A stretch of DNA of 64,000 nt from Phoenix dactylifera (GCF_009389715.1 NC_052400.1:930001-994000); one strand, 5' to 3'. Shown: positions 35,709-49,262, counted from the stretch's first letter. Notes: a model not told the origin generated them from the sequence alone. Translations and numbers: made by a program.

Positions 35709-38700
35709 CTAGGTAACGGGAACTACTGTTGTCTGTTTGGCCTCAAGGGATTTCTCATACTCCTCTATGGACTTGAAAAGCTCAGCGAAGTTTCCTTTCC
35801 CAAACCCTCCGCACCCACCCTTCTGGTACTCTCTCCCTTCTTCGTCCTTCATCATGCACCCAATCCTTTGGATGATCTCTAAAAATATTGTTGGCCTGCA
35901 TCCATAATTGCTTGAGAAGATTAGAGACATAACTAAGATTTACAGAGCTCAACAGCAGTAAAGGCCTGGAAAAGTTATACCTGAAACAGAATATATTGCT
36001 AACAGAGCACCAAAATACAAGTCAAGATATGCACCAACCCTTTTACTAGCTCAAAGAAATTTTTTCAGCATAAAACTGTAAAGAGCTTTAATGTTTTCTT
36101 CTACAATATCAGAGCATTTCTTTTGTTCATATTCCAGAACTTAACCATTGAAGGCCATCTAATTCCCATCATTGATATGTATAAAATGATAAATATTCAC
36201 AAATTATTCCTTCCATAACTTCTGGTCAGCAATTTCTAGTGCAATTGAACAAGGCAAGAAGAAACATAACTTAAGGAACTATAACTTTCATGTCAAATTA
36301 TCCCTCAATAAAGCCACCTTGTGGTTGAATGCTTGCATGCTTAGGGCAGGTCCCCCGTGCGGGTGCGTGTTTAATGCCACATCGGTTATTCGCCGATGAG
36401 ATCTTGGGTACTTATACAGGACAAAAGAATCTAAAAAATACCTTTTAGCTAGTCCTTTTAGGTAAGATCTTGGGTTGTGGCATATATTACCTGTAACGGT
36501 GATTCCTTGTATAAGTAGGATTCTTTTTTCTTCCTAGACCAACAAGGTTCTGATGTGCACCATTCCTTCACTCAAAGAACGCAGCACAAACTTAAGAACA
36601 GATCGTCTAGAGCCTTTCGCTGAGTAGCATAGTAATCAGATCCTCGAAAGAAATATGTTTCATAGATGAATTTCACATTCTCCAAATTCTGAAGTGAACT
36701 CGAAATGCATCCAGTTATTTACAGCAATTAAGAGTTGTTTAATTCCACTTGACTGCCCATAATTTGTTAAATGAAACAAGGTGAATTTTCAAGAGAAGAA
36801 AAGGGAAAGGACCAAGATTTTGACAAGTTTGATGGACTAACCTCTAACCATTGTGATTGGAGATGGAGGAACACACATAACAAAAGCTTTCCTATAGTAT
36901 CAACAGAAAACCTAAATCTATTTACCAAAAAGAAAAACAAACAACTTAAATCGGGGCATGAGTTTGAAGGGTCACCCATTTTTTTCCTTCAACAAGAATA
37001 AAATTACAATTTTCAATCCAAAAAAGGACACACCAGCTTGAAGATCATCTTGCAGTTGATCATGTCTCAACTTAGACAGCAAGATTAATTGCCGAGTTCC
37101 TCGACGTATCTCTTTTTTAAAATTCTGTAGAAGGTAGAAATGTTTGTAGTTGAAGTTACACTACAACTTAATAGTTAACTTATAAAAAAGGCTCTCTTTT
37201 GTGTTTGGAGGATAGTTTAAAGAAAAGAGGGATGCATCTGATAGAAATTCCATAGAACACCTTGCGAGAGAATGCCAGGTCGAAGCACTAAAAGTATATG
37301 GTGATAAGTATGCTCCGGATGAAGAGGACAGCATCGATGCAGCCAATTTCGCTATGAGTCAACCTATCATAAGACAGGACAACCAATTTCGCTACGAGTC
37401 AACCTATCACAAGACAATTCTGAGTTGCAACTCAATGAGCAACTTACATTACTGTATAATTTGAGTCGCAGGCATCCAAACAAGCAGGCTGGCCTGCACT
37501 TGCAACCCTGAATTGCATGCAGCTTCACTTACAGGCCTCCAAACAGCCTTTAGTTTAACTAAATCATAAATATTGGCATACTCAAAACTTTTTTCAACTT
37601 AATTAAATGAAAACAGGAAGATCTAATTGATGAACAATTTCCAAGCCCTCTCAAGATATGTTAATGATCAACCAAGCACATGCCATGAGGAATGATGGCA
37701 GAAGATAAAGTGTGTGTAATACCACATCGGACTAAGGATTGAGTTCAAGAAGATAAATGAATATGTACGTAGATAAATAAATTCTAGCCGTCCATTCTGA
37801 TCAGACATGACAAAGAAGATCAAGATGGCAGCATACCTGTCCCCAATTGGCTTGGTGAAGATTTGCAGCAGTACACCCTGGTCGTCCCTGTCCACCAGCA
37901 CACCCAATTCTTGACACTCCTTGATCTGCTCCTCGGTGAGCACGTCGCCGGCCCTCCGCCGGACTCCCTGGTAGTAGTTCGGCGGCGGTGGCGCCAAGAA
38001 CTCGAACCCCCCCATCGCTGACTTTGCTTTCATCTCCCTCAGCGTCCGGAGCACGTCGTCGCTGGCCAGCGCCAGGTGCTGCAGACCGGCGCCGCCGTTG
38101 TGGTCCAGATATGTTTGGATTTGGCTCCGCCGCTTGGTGCCGTGGACCGGCTCGTTCACCGGCAGGAGCACCGTCTCCTCGTTGTTGGCCAGCACCATCG
38201 AGTTCAACCCGCTCTCCGCCGTCCCCACGTCCTCCGCAGTGAACTCGGCAAACTCGTGGAACCCCGTGAACCCGGCGATGTACGCCAACACCGGCGCCAT
38301 CTCCGGCACGTTCCCCACCGCATGGTCCAGCCGCCGGAGGCCGTAATCCGGCGAATGTGGTCCGGATTCCTCTACATCTTCGAACCCCGGGAGGAAAGAT
38401 GGGATCTTGGAGGGGTTTTGGGAGGATTCGGGAGCGGGGAGGGAGACGTAGCGGAGGACGACGTCGCCGTAGAGCTCCACCTCGGAGAGGGCGAAGCCGG
38501 CGCCGAGGTCGGCGGGGGGCAAGGCGGGGCGCGCGCCGTGGGCCACGCTGGTGTGGAAGGCGGCGGCGGCGTCGGCGACGCGGACGGCGACGGCGCGGAC
38601 GGCGAGGCCATGGGAACCGGTGAAGCGGCGGGCGCGGTCGGGGTCGAAGGAGGGGATGGAGGGGCTGCCGGGGTCGCCGGCGGGGGCGCCGGCGGCGGCG

Positions 38701-39005
38701 GGAGTGAAAGGGGAGTAGGGGGAGGAGAAGAGGAACTGGAGGGAGCCGGAGCGGAGGAGGAAGGAGGCGTGGAAGGGGTTTCCGGTGGAGAGGTCGGAGC
38801 GGGCGGCGAGACGCATGCCGAGGCCGAAGGAGAATCGGCCGGCGGCGTTGGTGGCGTCGGCGGTCCAGAACTCGATATGGTGGAAGCCGAGGACGGGGAA
38901 CCGGTCGGTGCGGGGATTGGTCCGGACGAACCGCTTGAACCCCACCAGCTTGAAGTCCTTCTTGCCCACCTCCTCCTCCGACGCAATCTCCGCCTTCGTC
39001 CCCAT
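35709..39005 (-). CDS. HPPD: 4-hydroxyphenylpyruvate dioxygenase (HPPD), two exons
   Basis: Exon 1 is 39005-37837 and exon 2 is 35895-35709. They are joined through a split Arg codon (AG|G) across a 1,941-bp GT/AG intron, giving 451 aa. The enzyme converts 4-hydroxyphenylpyruvate to homogentisate with Fe(II) and O2, in tyrosine breakdown and as the entry to plastoquinone and tocopherol synthesis. The two-His-one-Glu iron site is complete: His228 (RLDHAVGN), His310 (GLQHLALASDD) and Glu396 (PTIFLEIIQRIG), each two residues later than in Arabidopsis. The family C-terminus is present (YQKGGCGGFGKGNFAELF). ATG 39005 is chosen over upstream in-frame non-ATG codons because MGTKAEI starts the family-like N-terminus and the context is AAAGATGGG. 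No transit peptide is evident. Exon 1 is very GC-rich and the intron AT-rich, as in many monocot genes. Confidence 0.96.
36339..36482 (+). mobile_element. Diverged TRIM LTR inside the HPPD intron
   Basis: Same family as 26340-26476 but plus-oriented, so antisense to HPPD. It has CCCGTGCGGGTGCGTGT, CCACATCGGTTATTCGC, GATCTTGGGTACTTATACAG and the end TTGGGTTGTGGCA. It is a single LTR, substantially diverged. No target duplication is visible. Confidence 0.7.
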
Positions 39006-39200
39006 CTTTCTCCCGCTCTCTGTCTCCCTCCGGAGTGGGGGTGACCGTAAGAAGGGAAATGAAGTAACAGTCTGAGAAGATGACACGTAGGAGGTTGGAG
39101 TGCCGGGTGGAGTTTGTCTTGGTCGATATGGGTGGTGATTTATTGGGGTTTTCGTCCGAAGTCCGCAAGAACATTTTGCTTTAGAGATTTGATCTGGACC
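39006..39200 (-). promoter_or_regulatory. HPPD proximal promoter/leader
   Basis: The minus strand upstream of the ATG is purine-rich next to the start. It has an ACGTG core (TACGTGTC, 39090-39083), an ABRE-like motif. No clear TATA box. Regulatory role inferred from motif and position only. Confidence 0.3.
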
Positions 39201-40879
39201 GTTGAGACTTAGTTTGCTACGAGTTTGCTAGATGGAAGATGAGGAGCCGGATGGGGACCATGTGGGATGTGACTCATCCTTAGGTGGAAAATTCTTGCCA
39301 AATTTTATATTATTCATGTATAGTATTATTTTTTATGGTAAGCTTTTGTTTGTCGGGGTTCTATACTACATTTGTTTAGAGTTTTTTTAATAAATATTTT
39401 TCTAAAAAATTTAAATTTATATAATACCTATTTAAAATTTATTTTTATTTTTCTATTTTTATAAAATACTATTTTTGCACGAACACCTTTCTAACATCAT
39501 TAATACAAACTATATTATTTTAATTAAAATTAAAATAAAATTTTCAAATTATTTTTTTATTTTTCATCTATCACTTATAAATATTATTTTTGCATATCTG
39601 CCTATTAAAAATATTTTAATTATTTTAGTTTAAAATTATTACTACGTTAGATGACGTAGATATGTATGCAAAAGCAAAGATAAAAAAAAATAAAATAGTA
39701 AAATAAATATTTTACGAGAATTTATATATAGATATTAATTTTTTAAAACATATCTATATAAAATTTGATATTTAAAATAATATTTATAAAAAAATACTTG
39801 TTTGTTTTATGGCAGGACCATCTCACTTTTACTAATTGTCACAGGTAAATATTTTAAGGTAGAAGTTGACAGGTGAATTTTTGATTACGTGTAACCAAAG
39901 ATGGAAGTCGACAAACACAATAATGGCAGGTATGGGCAATGCTTCACGTTGTATGGCATTATATAAAGAAAGATATTAGAAAATTTATCTAAAAGCTGAA
40001 GACCGTCGAAGTTCAAAAGGTGACGTATGCACATTGAAAGATAAGGTCGAGAAAATTTCAAGACATGCTTTGGGATTTTTGTCAAGCCAGTAACGGATAT
40101 TTAAAAACTTCAATTTTGTAAATATTGTTGGGTTTTGCTAAATTGGTTAGATTGCATTCCAAGAAATAGTCTATTATATACAAATTCCAAGAATGTACCA
40201 CAATTAGAATAGATAAATTTGCCAATTCATCCCATCATCGTTCCGATTTATCTTAAATTACCTCAATTGGAAGGCGGATGGGGATTATATGATCAAAATA
40301 ATTAAGAGTTATTGATATATTTTTTTGGTGAACTTGCTAGTAATTACAAACTTAGCATTTTGAGGATGACTTGGTGCTACTTTTAGGTTTGCATTTTTCT
40401 CTACAAGAAAAGGTTTTTGTTCAGCCTAGAAATCATATTGAGCAAAGAAAAAATTTTGTTATTTTTTGAAATTTTCTTTATATTAATCATATATGGAAGG
40501 TAACATGTCCTACAAGAATGAATCTTATAAGATGAATTGTTTTAGCTTTAATCTCTCATCATATTCATTGAAATGCTAGGGCTTTATATGTAAATTATCA
40601 AAGAATCAAATTCCAAAGATAAAAAAAGTTGTGGCAACCATGGAAAACATATAATAACAATACATAATTGTATAATGACAATACATGAAGGTAATCGCAG
40701 CTATGATAGGAAAATAATCGAATTTGTCTCGACCTAGGAAAATAATGGGATGCCATGTTTTGAAGGCAATTGAGCTTGTTTCCAACAATATTGTCCTTCT
40801 ACGAATGAATAGTAATACTCCCATTATTGCCTCCTATGACAATCTGAGCTGGGTATGTGTGTTTACCAAGTGTTGATTA
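39201..40879. other. Gene-free AT-rich stretch, possible AT-rich MITE
   Basis: No exon. About 39378-39790 has AT-rich ends that are loosely inverted (GTTTTTTTAATAAATATTTT versus ATATTTATAAAAAAATAC), suggesting a decayed MITE without a clear target duplication. Confidence 0.35.
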
Positions 40880-41700
40880 TGATATCATCATAATTGGGCT
40901 AACATCCCCCCTCAAGTATTGTAGAATTTGTTTAACAACCTTCTAGTGCTCAGTAAATAGCTTATGCATGACTTGACACACATAATTCATAGTATAGACA
41001 ATATCAGGTCAAGTGAGAGTAAAGTATTGAAAGGCCCCAACCGCACTATGATAATAAGTTAGGTCAGGTCTGGATACAAATCACATGCAAAATAATGAGA
41101 ACTTCGACCTAGATGGTATCAGAGTAGTATCAGGCCTGGAGCCATCCATGTGAGTCTTCTTAAGAAGACCAGAAATATACTTAGATTGTATAAGAACTAA
41201 GCCATCTGGTATGAGTGGGCCTCGATGCCTAGGAAACAGTGAAGTGGACCTAGATCTTTCATAGGAGAATCATAAGTTATAGAACAGAGTAGGTCATCAA
41301 GTGAAGTATTAGGGTTACCTGTGATAATAACAAATCAATATATACAAGGAGAAGAAGAATATAGGTGTCCGTGCGCTTGATAAACAGAGACATATCGGCT
41401 CGAGATCTAGAAAACCCAAATTATGAAGATAACTAAAGCGCTGAAACCAAGTCTTGGAACTTGTTTAAGCCCATATAGAGAGCGTCGGAGACGACAAACA
41501 TAATATGAATGATCTGGGTCAAAAAAGCTTAAGAGTTGTTTCATGAAGAGTTCTTCATCGAGGTATCCATGACACAAAAAAAAAAAAAAGCTTTCCTAAT
41601 ATCTAACTGGCGCAAGGGAGATATTGTACGGACACTGTTCTGTTTCACTATGGGGCTAAAAGACTCATCATAATCAACATTTTTTTATTGGTTGAAGCCT
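40880..41700 (-). pseudogene. Decayed Copia reverse transcriptase remnant
   Basis: On the minus strand, reading from 41700 downwards, Copia RT motifs are visible with stops and frame changes: VDYDESFSPIVK, QLDIRKAF, a SLYGLKQVP block, DSPMKDLGPLHCFLGIE, then SKYISGLLKKTHM. The start of this RT (CVATGFNQ) lies at about 51024-51055, on the far side of the Gypsy insertion, showing nesting. Confidence 0.75.
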
Positions 41701-41705
41701 GTAGC

Positions 41706-42216
41706 TGTGAGGCCCAAGCCGAAGGAGAGGCCGGAATCCTCGGCTGCATCTTCTCGAGCGTAACAGGGGCGAGATCCGCGGCGGCCGTTTGAATGGCCGA
41801 TGAACCCGCACAACCGCCGCTGAAATCGCGGCGGTAATTTGAAAATTTTCTCTCTAAAATCCCCCATTGAACCGCATCTGAGAGCCTCTAACCCCTTTTC
41901 CCTCCTCCGCTGCTAGGGTTTGGAGCTCGCACCAGTGCCGCCGGAGAGAGGAGCCGCAGCTTCTCTTCATAGCAAGGTAAGCCTTAACCCTATATCCTTC
42001 CTACCTTATGATAATGAAATAAAAGAAGAGAAGAAGAGGAGAAAAAGGCGTATCTGTGGTTGTTAGCTTGCCGGCTCTCGGTCGCAGGTATCGTCTGGCT
42101 TCGGCCGCAACCACCGCCAGTCGTCGGAGGGGGCTGCAGTCGGGTCGAAGTCCTTCCCTTTCTCCCTTCTGGTGGGACAAAGGGGGCGACTCTCGTCTCT
42201 TTCCTGGGTGAACAGA

Positions 42217-42248
<32 letters not shown>

Positions 42249-42661
42249 AAGGGGAGGGGACTCACCGTGGACTCACTGCGGCGCCGGAGGCCGAGGAACG
42301 TCGGCCGCAGGCGCGGCCTGCGACTACGGGCGCCGGAGGCCGGAGAACGCCGGCCGCAGGCGCGGCCTGCGACTGCGGGCGCCGGAGGCCGGGGAACGCC
42401 GGCCACGGCCGCAGCCGCGGACCGCAGGTGCGGCCACGGCCGCAACCGTGGGTGCCGCAGGCACTGCGGGTGCCGCTAGCCGGCCGAGGGGGCGTCGCCG
42501 GCTGCTGCTTGGCCCTCTCGAGCCCGATCTTCCCTTGCGGGAGAAGAAAGAGGGAAGGAGAAAAAAAGAAGAAGAAGAAGAAGAAGAAGAAGAAGAAGAA
42601 GAAGAAGAGGCGGGGAAGCTTCGAGAATGAAGAAGAGGGGAGGTTTCGGGAGAAGAGAAGA

Positions 42662-42694
<33 letters not shown>

Positions 42695-43947
42695 AGAGAA
42701 AAAAAAAAAAATAATAATAATAAATAATAATAATAAATATATAATTAAATAAATAGAGAATTAAGGTAATAGATGTATTTAAATAAAATGAAATAACAAT
42801 AAATAAATAAATTAAATAGAAAATGATAATCTGTCCTCAATGATGATGATAGGTACAGTGAAGTTGTCATCTGGTTCTAGAGATTCGTGAGCGAATCAAG
42901 GTAAGTAACCTTGGCACTGATCTTAAAGTTTTTAAATTACTATTTATTCATCATTATGAAAATGCATTGCTTTACGATATATTTTTCTCAAAATTAGGAT
43001 CAAGTATATGATTGCATGTGATACATGAATTTGATTAAAGAGTATCCTTCATGAATATTTGATGATGTATGAGTTATGAAATTATGATTATGTTAGACTG
43101 CATGAAAAATGATATTTGAAGCATGATTATGCATTTTAAATTATATAATGCCATTTATCATTTTCAAACCTATTTATGATGATTATGATTTATGAAAGAA
43201 AAAGAATATGATTTATGAACTCTCAGATAGCTATGACCACCTCTAGAAATAGAGGCCAGTCGACACCCTGGAGCTAGCATCCAACGAATATGGCCCTCTG
43301 CCAACGGGTTAAAGTTGGTAACGAATAAGAATAAGTTATAAAACTTGTCGACTACGAATACGAACCCTGTCACGGGATTATAGTGACCATAGCAGCACAT
43401 CCGTCTGAGAGTAAGATTTATAAAGTATGGATGAATGGCAGCATTTTATAAGACTTGCATTATCATGTTTATGAACTTGCATGGTTGAAGCATATTTTGC
43501 TTTATAACCTGTTTTGAATAATTTATCTATGAAATGCTTTATTTTCTGTTAAGTTCTTTAAATGATGCATTGGCATGAGAAAAATTATGCTTAATCTAAT
43601 GAGATAGTACATGGTTACTTACTGAGTAGCAAGCTCATACCCTTCCTGTTGTTTTCTTTTATTTATTTCAGATAATTAAGGCGATTAGGAGCAGGAAAGA
43701 GTGAATGAAAATTGGAGTTGAAGCATAGTTACAGGGACTCTTAGTATCTATGTTAATAAGTTTGAGTTGTAATATTGCAAACTCAAGTATTTGATTTAGA
43801 TGCTCGGTATTTGCTTCTTTATGATTAGTCAATAAATTTGATCGGATTTGGTTTTATTTCATGAAATAAAATTGTTATCATGGGCTGCGTGTTATTGTGG
43901 GCAGCAACCTACAATAGCACGGCCATGTCATGAGCCGGATCTGGGGT

Positions 43948-43982
<35 letters not shown>

Positions 43983-44003
43983 GTCCGGATCTGGGGCGTG
44001 ACA
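41706..44003 (+). repeat. 5' LTR of the Gypsy chromovirus
   Basis: 2,298 bp. It contains GC-rich tandem units (49-bp spacing at 42302 and 42351, GGCCGCAGGCGCGGCCTGCG), a (GAAA)n and (GAA)n block at 42221-42610, and a poly-A tract near 43951-43978. A good splice donor (AAGGTAAGTAACC near 42899) and acceptor (TTATTTATTTCAGATAA near 43660-43674) occur inside the LTR. Confidence 0.95.
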
Positions 44004-44008
44004 TTTAG

Positions 44009-44020
44009 TGGTATCAGAGC
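44009..44020 (+). other. Primer binding site (tRNA-iMet type)
   Basis: TGGTATCAGAGC, five bases after the 5' LTR. Confidence 0.9.
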
Positions 44021-44201
44021 AATAGGTTTGATCATGAATAAAAGTTAGAGCTTGGTAATAGGCACACTCAAAGTCTAGAAATAGATGGTTAGGTCTCATT
44101 CACTTGGGTCTAACCAGTTAAACAAAAGTAGATAGATTTTCATAATCCTACCGTTGCTCAACAATGGAAACTGATAAACGTTGGCCTTCTGATAGGTAAA
44201 A

Positions 44202-47200
44202 ATGAGGAACAGAGAGGAACAAGCCTTGAGGAATATTGCAGCTAGAAGGAGAGGGACAAGAGCAACCTCTCAAGGAACTACCAGCCAACCAGCTGAGCCA
44301 GCTCCCATTGCGACCACTACCCAACCAGATTTTGCTGGGGTATATCAAGTGATGACTCAGCTCCTTCAACAGCAACAGCAGATGCAACAACTGATACAAC
44401 AACAGATGCAGGCCATGGTCCGACCTGCACAACGTATGGACTCTTGTTATGAGAGGTTCCGTAGGCTGAATCCTCCTATGTTCGAGGGTGGAGCTGATTA
44501 TCTAGCTGCTGAGACTTGGATTCGGGAAATAGAAGAAATGTTTGATGCACTACAATTTCCCGAAGACGTCAAGATCAGACTGGCGATACCCATGCTCAAA
44601 GGAAATGCCAAGTTTTGGTGGACGGCCATGAAAGCTACATTCGAGGGTGATGATGAACAACTGACTTGGGATGAATTCAAGGATATATTCTATGATCAGT
44701 ATTTTCCTAAGTCAGTAAGGCTGACAAAGGAGAATGAGTTCCTATCTTTAATGCAGTCAGAGAATATGACGGTGCTGGAGTATGCCAATAAGTTTAATGA
44801 ATTAGGCCGGTTCTGTCCTCGACTTATGGAAGATGATCAAAGCAAGGCCAACAGATTTGAGCAAGGCTTGAGATACGGAATTCGATCCCGGTTGTCAGTT
44901 CTAATGTTTAATAGTTACAGGGATGTACTCGACAGGGCTCTGAAGGTTGAAGCTGAACTGATTAGATCAGAAAGAGAAAGGGGTAGCCAGAAGAAGCCTA
45001 GAATATTAGGGAATCAAATCAAACAGCCAAGGGACTCTGAAGGTCCTCCAAACAAGAAGAGATTTGAAGCTTGTTACTACTGTGATAAATTCCATGCTGG
45101 ACCTTGTCTAAAGAAAGCAGGAGCCTGTTTCATTTGTGGGCAGCCGGGGCACATAGCACGTGACTGTCCGAATAAAAAGGAGAATGACTCTGGGCCTGCC
45201 AGACCTACGGATCAAAGACAGAAGGGTGGTGCACGGGTTTTTGCACTAACACAGCAGGACGCTAGTGCCAGTGACGAAGTGGTGGCAGGTATGATTCCCA
45301 TTAATACTATAGATGCTTATGTATTATTTGATTCTGGCTCTACTCATTCCTTTATATCCTCCAAGTTTTCTGCCTCCTTGAATCGCACACCTGATAAGCT
45401 AGATGAGCCACTACATGTTGCCACTCCTCTTAAGAAAACAGTAGTAGTTGATTTTGTTTTTAAGAACTGCATAATTCAGATAGGAGATAGAGAACTGATG
45501 GCAGACTTGATACAATTAGATATACATGACTTTGATGTGATTCTTGGGATGAACTGGCTGTCTGAATATCATGCTCATATTGACTGCTATGGCAAGAAGG
45601 TAGTGTTCCAGATACCTGATGAACTGAAATTCTTCTACCAAGGTGATGCACCCACCATGAAGCCCTCCTTGCGTATTATTTCTGCTATGAGTGCAAGGAA
45701 GGCACTAGGAAAGGGGTGTCAGGCCTATCTAGCCTATGTTGTGGACACTCAAAAAGAATCAGGACTGGATGATATTCCTGTTGTGAGGGAATATCCAGAT
45801 GTTTTTCCGGAGGAGCTACCTGGGCTACCTCCTGATCGAGAAATTGATTTCGAAATTAATCTCATACCGGGTGTTGGACCAATCTCTAAGGCTCCTTACC
45901 GGATGGCCCCTGCGGAGCTGAGAGAATTGAAAGTTCAGCTACAGGAGCTTCTAGAGAAGAAATTTATCCGTCCGAGTGTTTCTCCATGGGGGGCTCCTGT
46001 ACTATTTGTAAAGAAGAAGGATGGAAGTATGCGGCTGTGTATTGATTACCGAGAGCTGAACAAGGTGACAGTGAAGAACAAGTACCCTTTGCCCCGCATT
46101 GATGACTTATTTGATCAGCTGCAAGGTGCCCAAGTCTTCTCCAAGATAGATTTGCGATCCGGTTATCATCAATTAAAAATAAGAGCTGAGGATGTGCCTA
46201 AGACTGCATTTCGAACCCGATATGGCCATTACGAATTTTTGGTTATGTCTTTTGGACTAACCAATGCACCTGCTGCCTTTATGGACTTAATGAACAGGGC
46301 CTTCAAACAATATTTGGACCAATTTGTTATTGTTTTCATAGATGACATCTTGGTCTATTCTAAGAGTAAGGAAGAACATGAAGATCACTTGAGAAGGGTA
46401 TTGCAAACTCTTCGGGAGAAGAAGCTCTATGCCAAATTGAGCAAATGCGAGTTTTGGCTGGACAACATCGCATTCCTTGGGCATGTGATTTCCAAAGAAG
46501 GGGTATCAGTGGACCCAAAGAAAATAGAAGCAGTGGTGGACTGGCCTCATCCTACAAATGTGACTGAGATTAGAAGCTTCTTGGGCTTGGCTGGGTACTA
46601 TAGAAGATTTGTGGAAGGATTTTCCCGGATAGCTACTCCTCTGACTCGTTTAACTCAGAAACGAGCAAAGTTTGAATGGGGCGAGGATTGTGAACGAAGC
46701 TTTCAGGAGTTAAAGCAAAGGTTAGTGTCTGCTCCTGTTCTCACTCTGCCGTCTAATATTGGGGGTTTCACCATTTATAGTGATGCCTCCAAGAAAGGGT
46801 TGGGTTGTGTACTGATGCAAAATGATAAAGTAGTGGCTTATGCCTCTAGACAGTTGAAACCCTATGAGCAGAACTATCCGACGCATGATTTGGAATTGGC
46901 AGCGGTAGTCTTCGCTTTAAAAATTTGGCGACATTATCTGTATGGGGAGCCATGTGAGGTATTTACTGATCACAAAAGCTTGAAGTATATATTTACCCAG
47001 AAAGAGTTAAACATGAGGCAGAGGAGATGGCTCGAACTACTGAAAGATTATGATCTAAATATTCAGTATCATCCGGGTAAGGCTAATGTGGTGGCAGATG
47101 CCCTCAGTAGGAAGTCAGCAGTGGGCACAACAGCTTTGCTCACTACTCAAAAACAAATTTTGAAAGATCTCCATATGATGCAGATTGAGGTGACTACCAA

Positions 47201-48683
47201 GGATGCTGAGAACATGCTGGCTAGTTTGATGGTACAACCCACCTTGATAGAGAAAATAAAGGTTGCTCAACAAACAGATGCACAGATGTGTCAGCTCAAG
47301 AAAGATGCAGGAAGAGGGTTGCGACCCGAACTCAGGATTCACCCAGATGGTACTCTACGATTTGGGAGTAGACTGTGTGTACCTAAAGATGCTGAATTGA
47401 AGAAAGAGATTTTGGAGGAAGCTCACCAATCCATTTTCTCTATTCATCCTGGTAGCACTAAGATGTATAGAGATTTAAGGGAACATTTTTGGTGGAACGG
47501 TATGAAAAGAGAGATAGCCGAGTTTGTATCTCGGTGCTTGGTATGTCAACAAGTGAAAGCTGAACACCAAAGACCTGCCGGATTGTTGGAGCCATTGGAG
47601 ATACCAGAATGGAAATGGGAACACATCACCATGGACTTCGTTATTGGGCTTCCCAAGACAGTTAAGAAAAATGATGCAGTGTGGGTGATTGTTGATCGCC
47701 TCACAAAGTCAGCTCACTTTTTACCCTTTAGAGTTGGCACTTCACTTGATAGGCTGGCGCAGAGGTACATTGAGGAGATCGTGCGCCTACACGGAGTACC
47801 GGTGAGCATTGTATCTGATCGAGACCCACGATTTGTATCTAGATTCTGGAGAAGTTTTCAAGATGCTATGGGTACTGAATTAAGGCTCAGCACTGCTTAC
47901 CACCCTCAGACCGATGGTCAGTCAGAAAGGACGATCCAGACCTTAGAGGATATGTTGAGAACATGTACAGTTGATCTTGGAGGTTGCTGGGATAATCATA
48001 TAGCCTTGGTGGAGTTTGCTTATAATAATAGTTACCATTCTAGCATCAAGATGGCACCATATGAAGCTCTTTACGGGAGGAAGTGCAGGTCTCCTCTGCA
48101 TTGGGATGATGTTGGAGAAAAGAAGTTATTGGGTCCAGAATTAGTGCAGAATGCCAGGGAGAAAATCTTGTTGATCAAGGAAAGACTCAAGGCAGCTCAG
48201 GATAGACAAAAGAGTTGGGCAGATAAAAAGAGGAGAGAAGTAGAATTTCAAGCAGGTGATTTTGTTTTCTTGAAGATTTCACCCTCGAAAGGTATCATGA
48301 GATTTGGAAGGCATAGTAAACTAAGTCCACGCTACATCGGGCCTTTTGAGATTCTGGACAGAGTTGGAGAGGTTGCTTACAGATTAGCCTTGCCACCCGG
48401 GCTATCTAAAGTACACAATGTTTTTCATGTTTCCTTACTAAGGAAGTATGTCTCGGATCCCAGTCATGTGGTACAGTATGAGCCATTGCAAGTTGATGAA
48501 GATTTGACTTATGAAGAATTTCCTTTACGTATTATCGATCGCAAGGAGCAAGTTTTGAGGCGGCGTACCATCCCATATGTGAAAGTACAATGGAGCAACC
48601 ATTCAGAAAGAGAGGCAACTTGGGAGCTTGAGGATGAAATGCATGCGAGGCATCCGCAAGTCTTCGAAGTCTCAGGTATGTGA
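44202..48683 (+). CDS. Gypsy gag-pol polyprotein, 1,493 aa, intact
   Basis: One open frame encodes all retrotransposon proteins. Gag fills about residues 1-300 ([22 protein letters not shown]). A CCHC knuckle is at 309-322 ([14 protein letters not shown]). The protease site DSG is at 377. Reverse transcriptase shows [11 protein letters not shown] and FIDDILVYS with catalytic Asp714-Asp715. RNase H has YSDAS (Asp861) and [12 protein letters not shown]. Integrase has an HHCC zinc region and a DD35E core of Asp1145, Asp1206 and Glu1242. The C-terminal end ([18 protein letters not shown]) is a chromodomain-like module that places it in the chromoviruses, closest to Tekay/Del. Such modules direct integration towards certain chromatin. 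No stop or frameshift is seen, so the element may be autonomous. Placing gag and pol in one frame is normal for this clade. Confidence 0.95.
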   Translation: MRNREEQALRNIAARRRGTRATSQGTTSQPAEPAPIATTTQPDFAGVYQVMTQLLQQQQQMQQLIQQQMQAMVRPAQRMDSCYERFRRLNPPMFEGGADYLAAETWIREIEEMFDALQFPEDVKIRLAIPMLKGNAKFWWTAMKATFEGDDEQLTWDEFKDIFYDQYFPKSVRLTKENEFLSLMQSENMTVLEYANKFNELGRFCPRLMEDDQSKANRFEQGLRYGIRSRLSVLMFNSYRDVLDRALKVEAELIRSERERGSQKKPRILGNQIKQPRDSEGPPNKKRFEACYYCDKFHAGPCLKKAGACFICGQPGHIARDCPNKKENDSGPARPTDQRQKGGARVFALTQQDASASDEVVAGMIPINTIDAYVLFDSGSTHSFISSKFSASLNRTPDKLDEPLHVATPLKKTVVVDFVFKNCIIQIGDRELMADLIQLDIHDFDVILGMNWLSEYHAHIDCYGKKVVFQIPDELKFFYQGDAPTMKPSLRIISAMSARKALGKGCQAYLAYVVDTQKESGLDDIPVVREYPDVFPEELPGLPPDREIDFEINLIPGVGPISKAPYRMAPAELRELKVQLQELLEKKFIRPSVSPWGAPVLFVKKKDGSMRLCIDYRELNKVTVKNKYPLPRIDDLFDQLQGAQVFSKIDLRSGYHQLKIRAEDVPKTAFRTRYGHYEFLVMSFGLTNAPAAFMDLMNRAFKQYLDQFVIVFIDDILVYSKSKEEHEDHLRRVLQTLREKKLYAKLSKCEFWLDNIAFLGHVISKEGVSVDPKKIEAVVDWPHPTNVTEIRSFLGLAGYYRRFVEGFSRIATPLTRLTQKRAKFEWGEDCERSFQELKQRLVSAPVLTLPSNIGGFTIYSDASKKGLGCVLMQNDKVVAYASRQLKPYEQNYPTHDLELAAVVFALKIWRHYLYGEPCEVFTDHKSLKYIFTQKELNMRQRRWLELLKDYDLNIQYHPGKANVVADALSRKSAVGTTALLTTQKQILKDLHMMQIEVTTKDAENMLASLMVQPTLIEKIKVAQQTDAQMCQLKKDAGRGLRPELRIHPDGTLRFGSRLCVPKDAELKKEILEEAHQSIFSIHPGSTKMYRDLREHFWWNGMKREIAEFVSRCLVCQQVKAEHQRPAGLLEPLEIPEWKWEHITMDFVIGLPKTVKKNDAVWVIVDRLTKSAHFLPFRVGTSLDRLAQRYIEEIVRLHGVPVSIVSDRDPRFVSRFWRSFQDAMGTELRLSTAYHPQTDGQSERTIQTLEDMLRTCTVDLGGCWDNHIALVEFAYNNSYHSSIKMAPYEALYGRKCRSPLHWDDVGEKKLLGPELVQNAREKILLIKERLKAAQDRQKSWADKKRREVEFQAGDFVFLKISPSKGIMRFGRHSKLSPRYIGPFEILDRVGEVAYRLALPPGLSKVHNVFHVSLLRKYVSDPSHVVQYEPLQVDEDLTYEEFPLRIIDRKEQVLRRRTIPYVKVQWSNHSEREATWELEDEMHARHPQVFEVSGM

Positions 48684-48706
48684 ATTTCGAGGACGAAATT
48701 TTATTT

Positions 48707-48719
48707 AAGGGGGGGAGAA
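48707..48719 (+). other. Polypurine tract
   Basis: AAGGGGGGGAGAA directly before the 3' LTR; primes plus-strand synthesis. Confidence 0.85.
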
Positions 48720-49230
48720 TGTGAGGCCCAAGCCGAAGGAGAGGCCGGAATCCTCGGCTGCATCTTCTCGAGCGTAACAGGGGCGAGATCCGCGGCGGCC
48801 GTTTGAATGGCCGATGAACCCGCACAACCGCCGCTGAAATCGCGGCGGTAATTTGAAAATTTTCTCTCTAAAATCCCCCATTGAACCGCATCTGAGAGCC
48901 TCTAACCCCTTTTCCCTCCTCCGCTGCTAGGGTTTGGAGCTCGCACCAGTGCCGCCGGAGAGAGGAGCCGCAGCTTCTCTTCATAGCAAGGTAAGCCTTA
49001 ACCCTATATCCTTCCTACCTTATGATAATGAAATAAAAGAAGAGAAGAAGAGGAGAAAAAGGCGTATCTGTGGTTGTTAGCTTGCCGGCTCTCGGTCGCA
49101 GGTATCGTCTGGCTTCGGCCGCAACCACCGCCAGTCGTCGGAGGGGGCTGCAGTCGGGTCGAAGTCCTTCCCTTTCTCCCTTCTGGTGGGACAAAGGGGG
49201 CGACTCTCGTCTCTTTCCTGGGTGAACAGA

Positions 49231-49262
<32 letters not shown>

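Noticed and set aside
39006-39086. Upstream extension of HPPD to a non-ATG codon at 39086
   Set aside because: It starts with GTG and adds a non-conserved Ser/Arg-rich stretch; ATG at 39005 fits the family.
37801-39174. 457-codon Arg/Pro-rich minus frame and 322-codon plus frame over HPPD exon 1
   Set aside because: Alternate-frame shadows caused by the GC-rich exon; the HPPD frame is unambiguous.
41990-42727. Frames of 99-152 codons in the Gypsy LTRs (also 49004-49765)
   Set aside because: LTR sequence with simple repeats (GAA, GAAA, poly-A); not genes.
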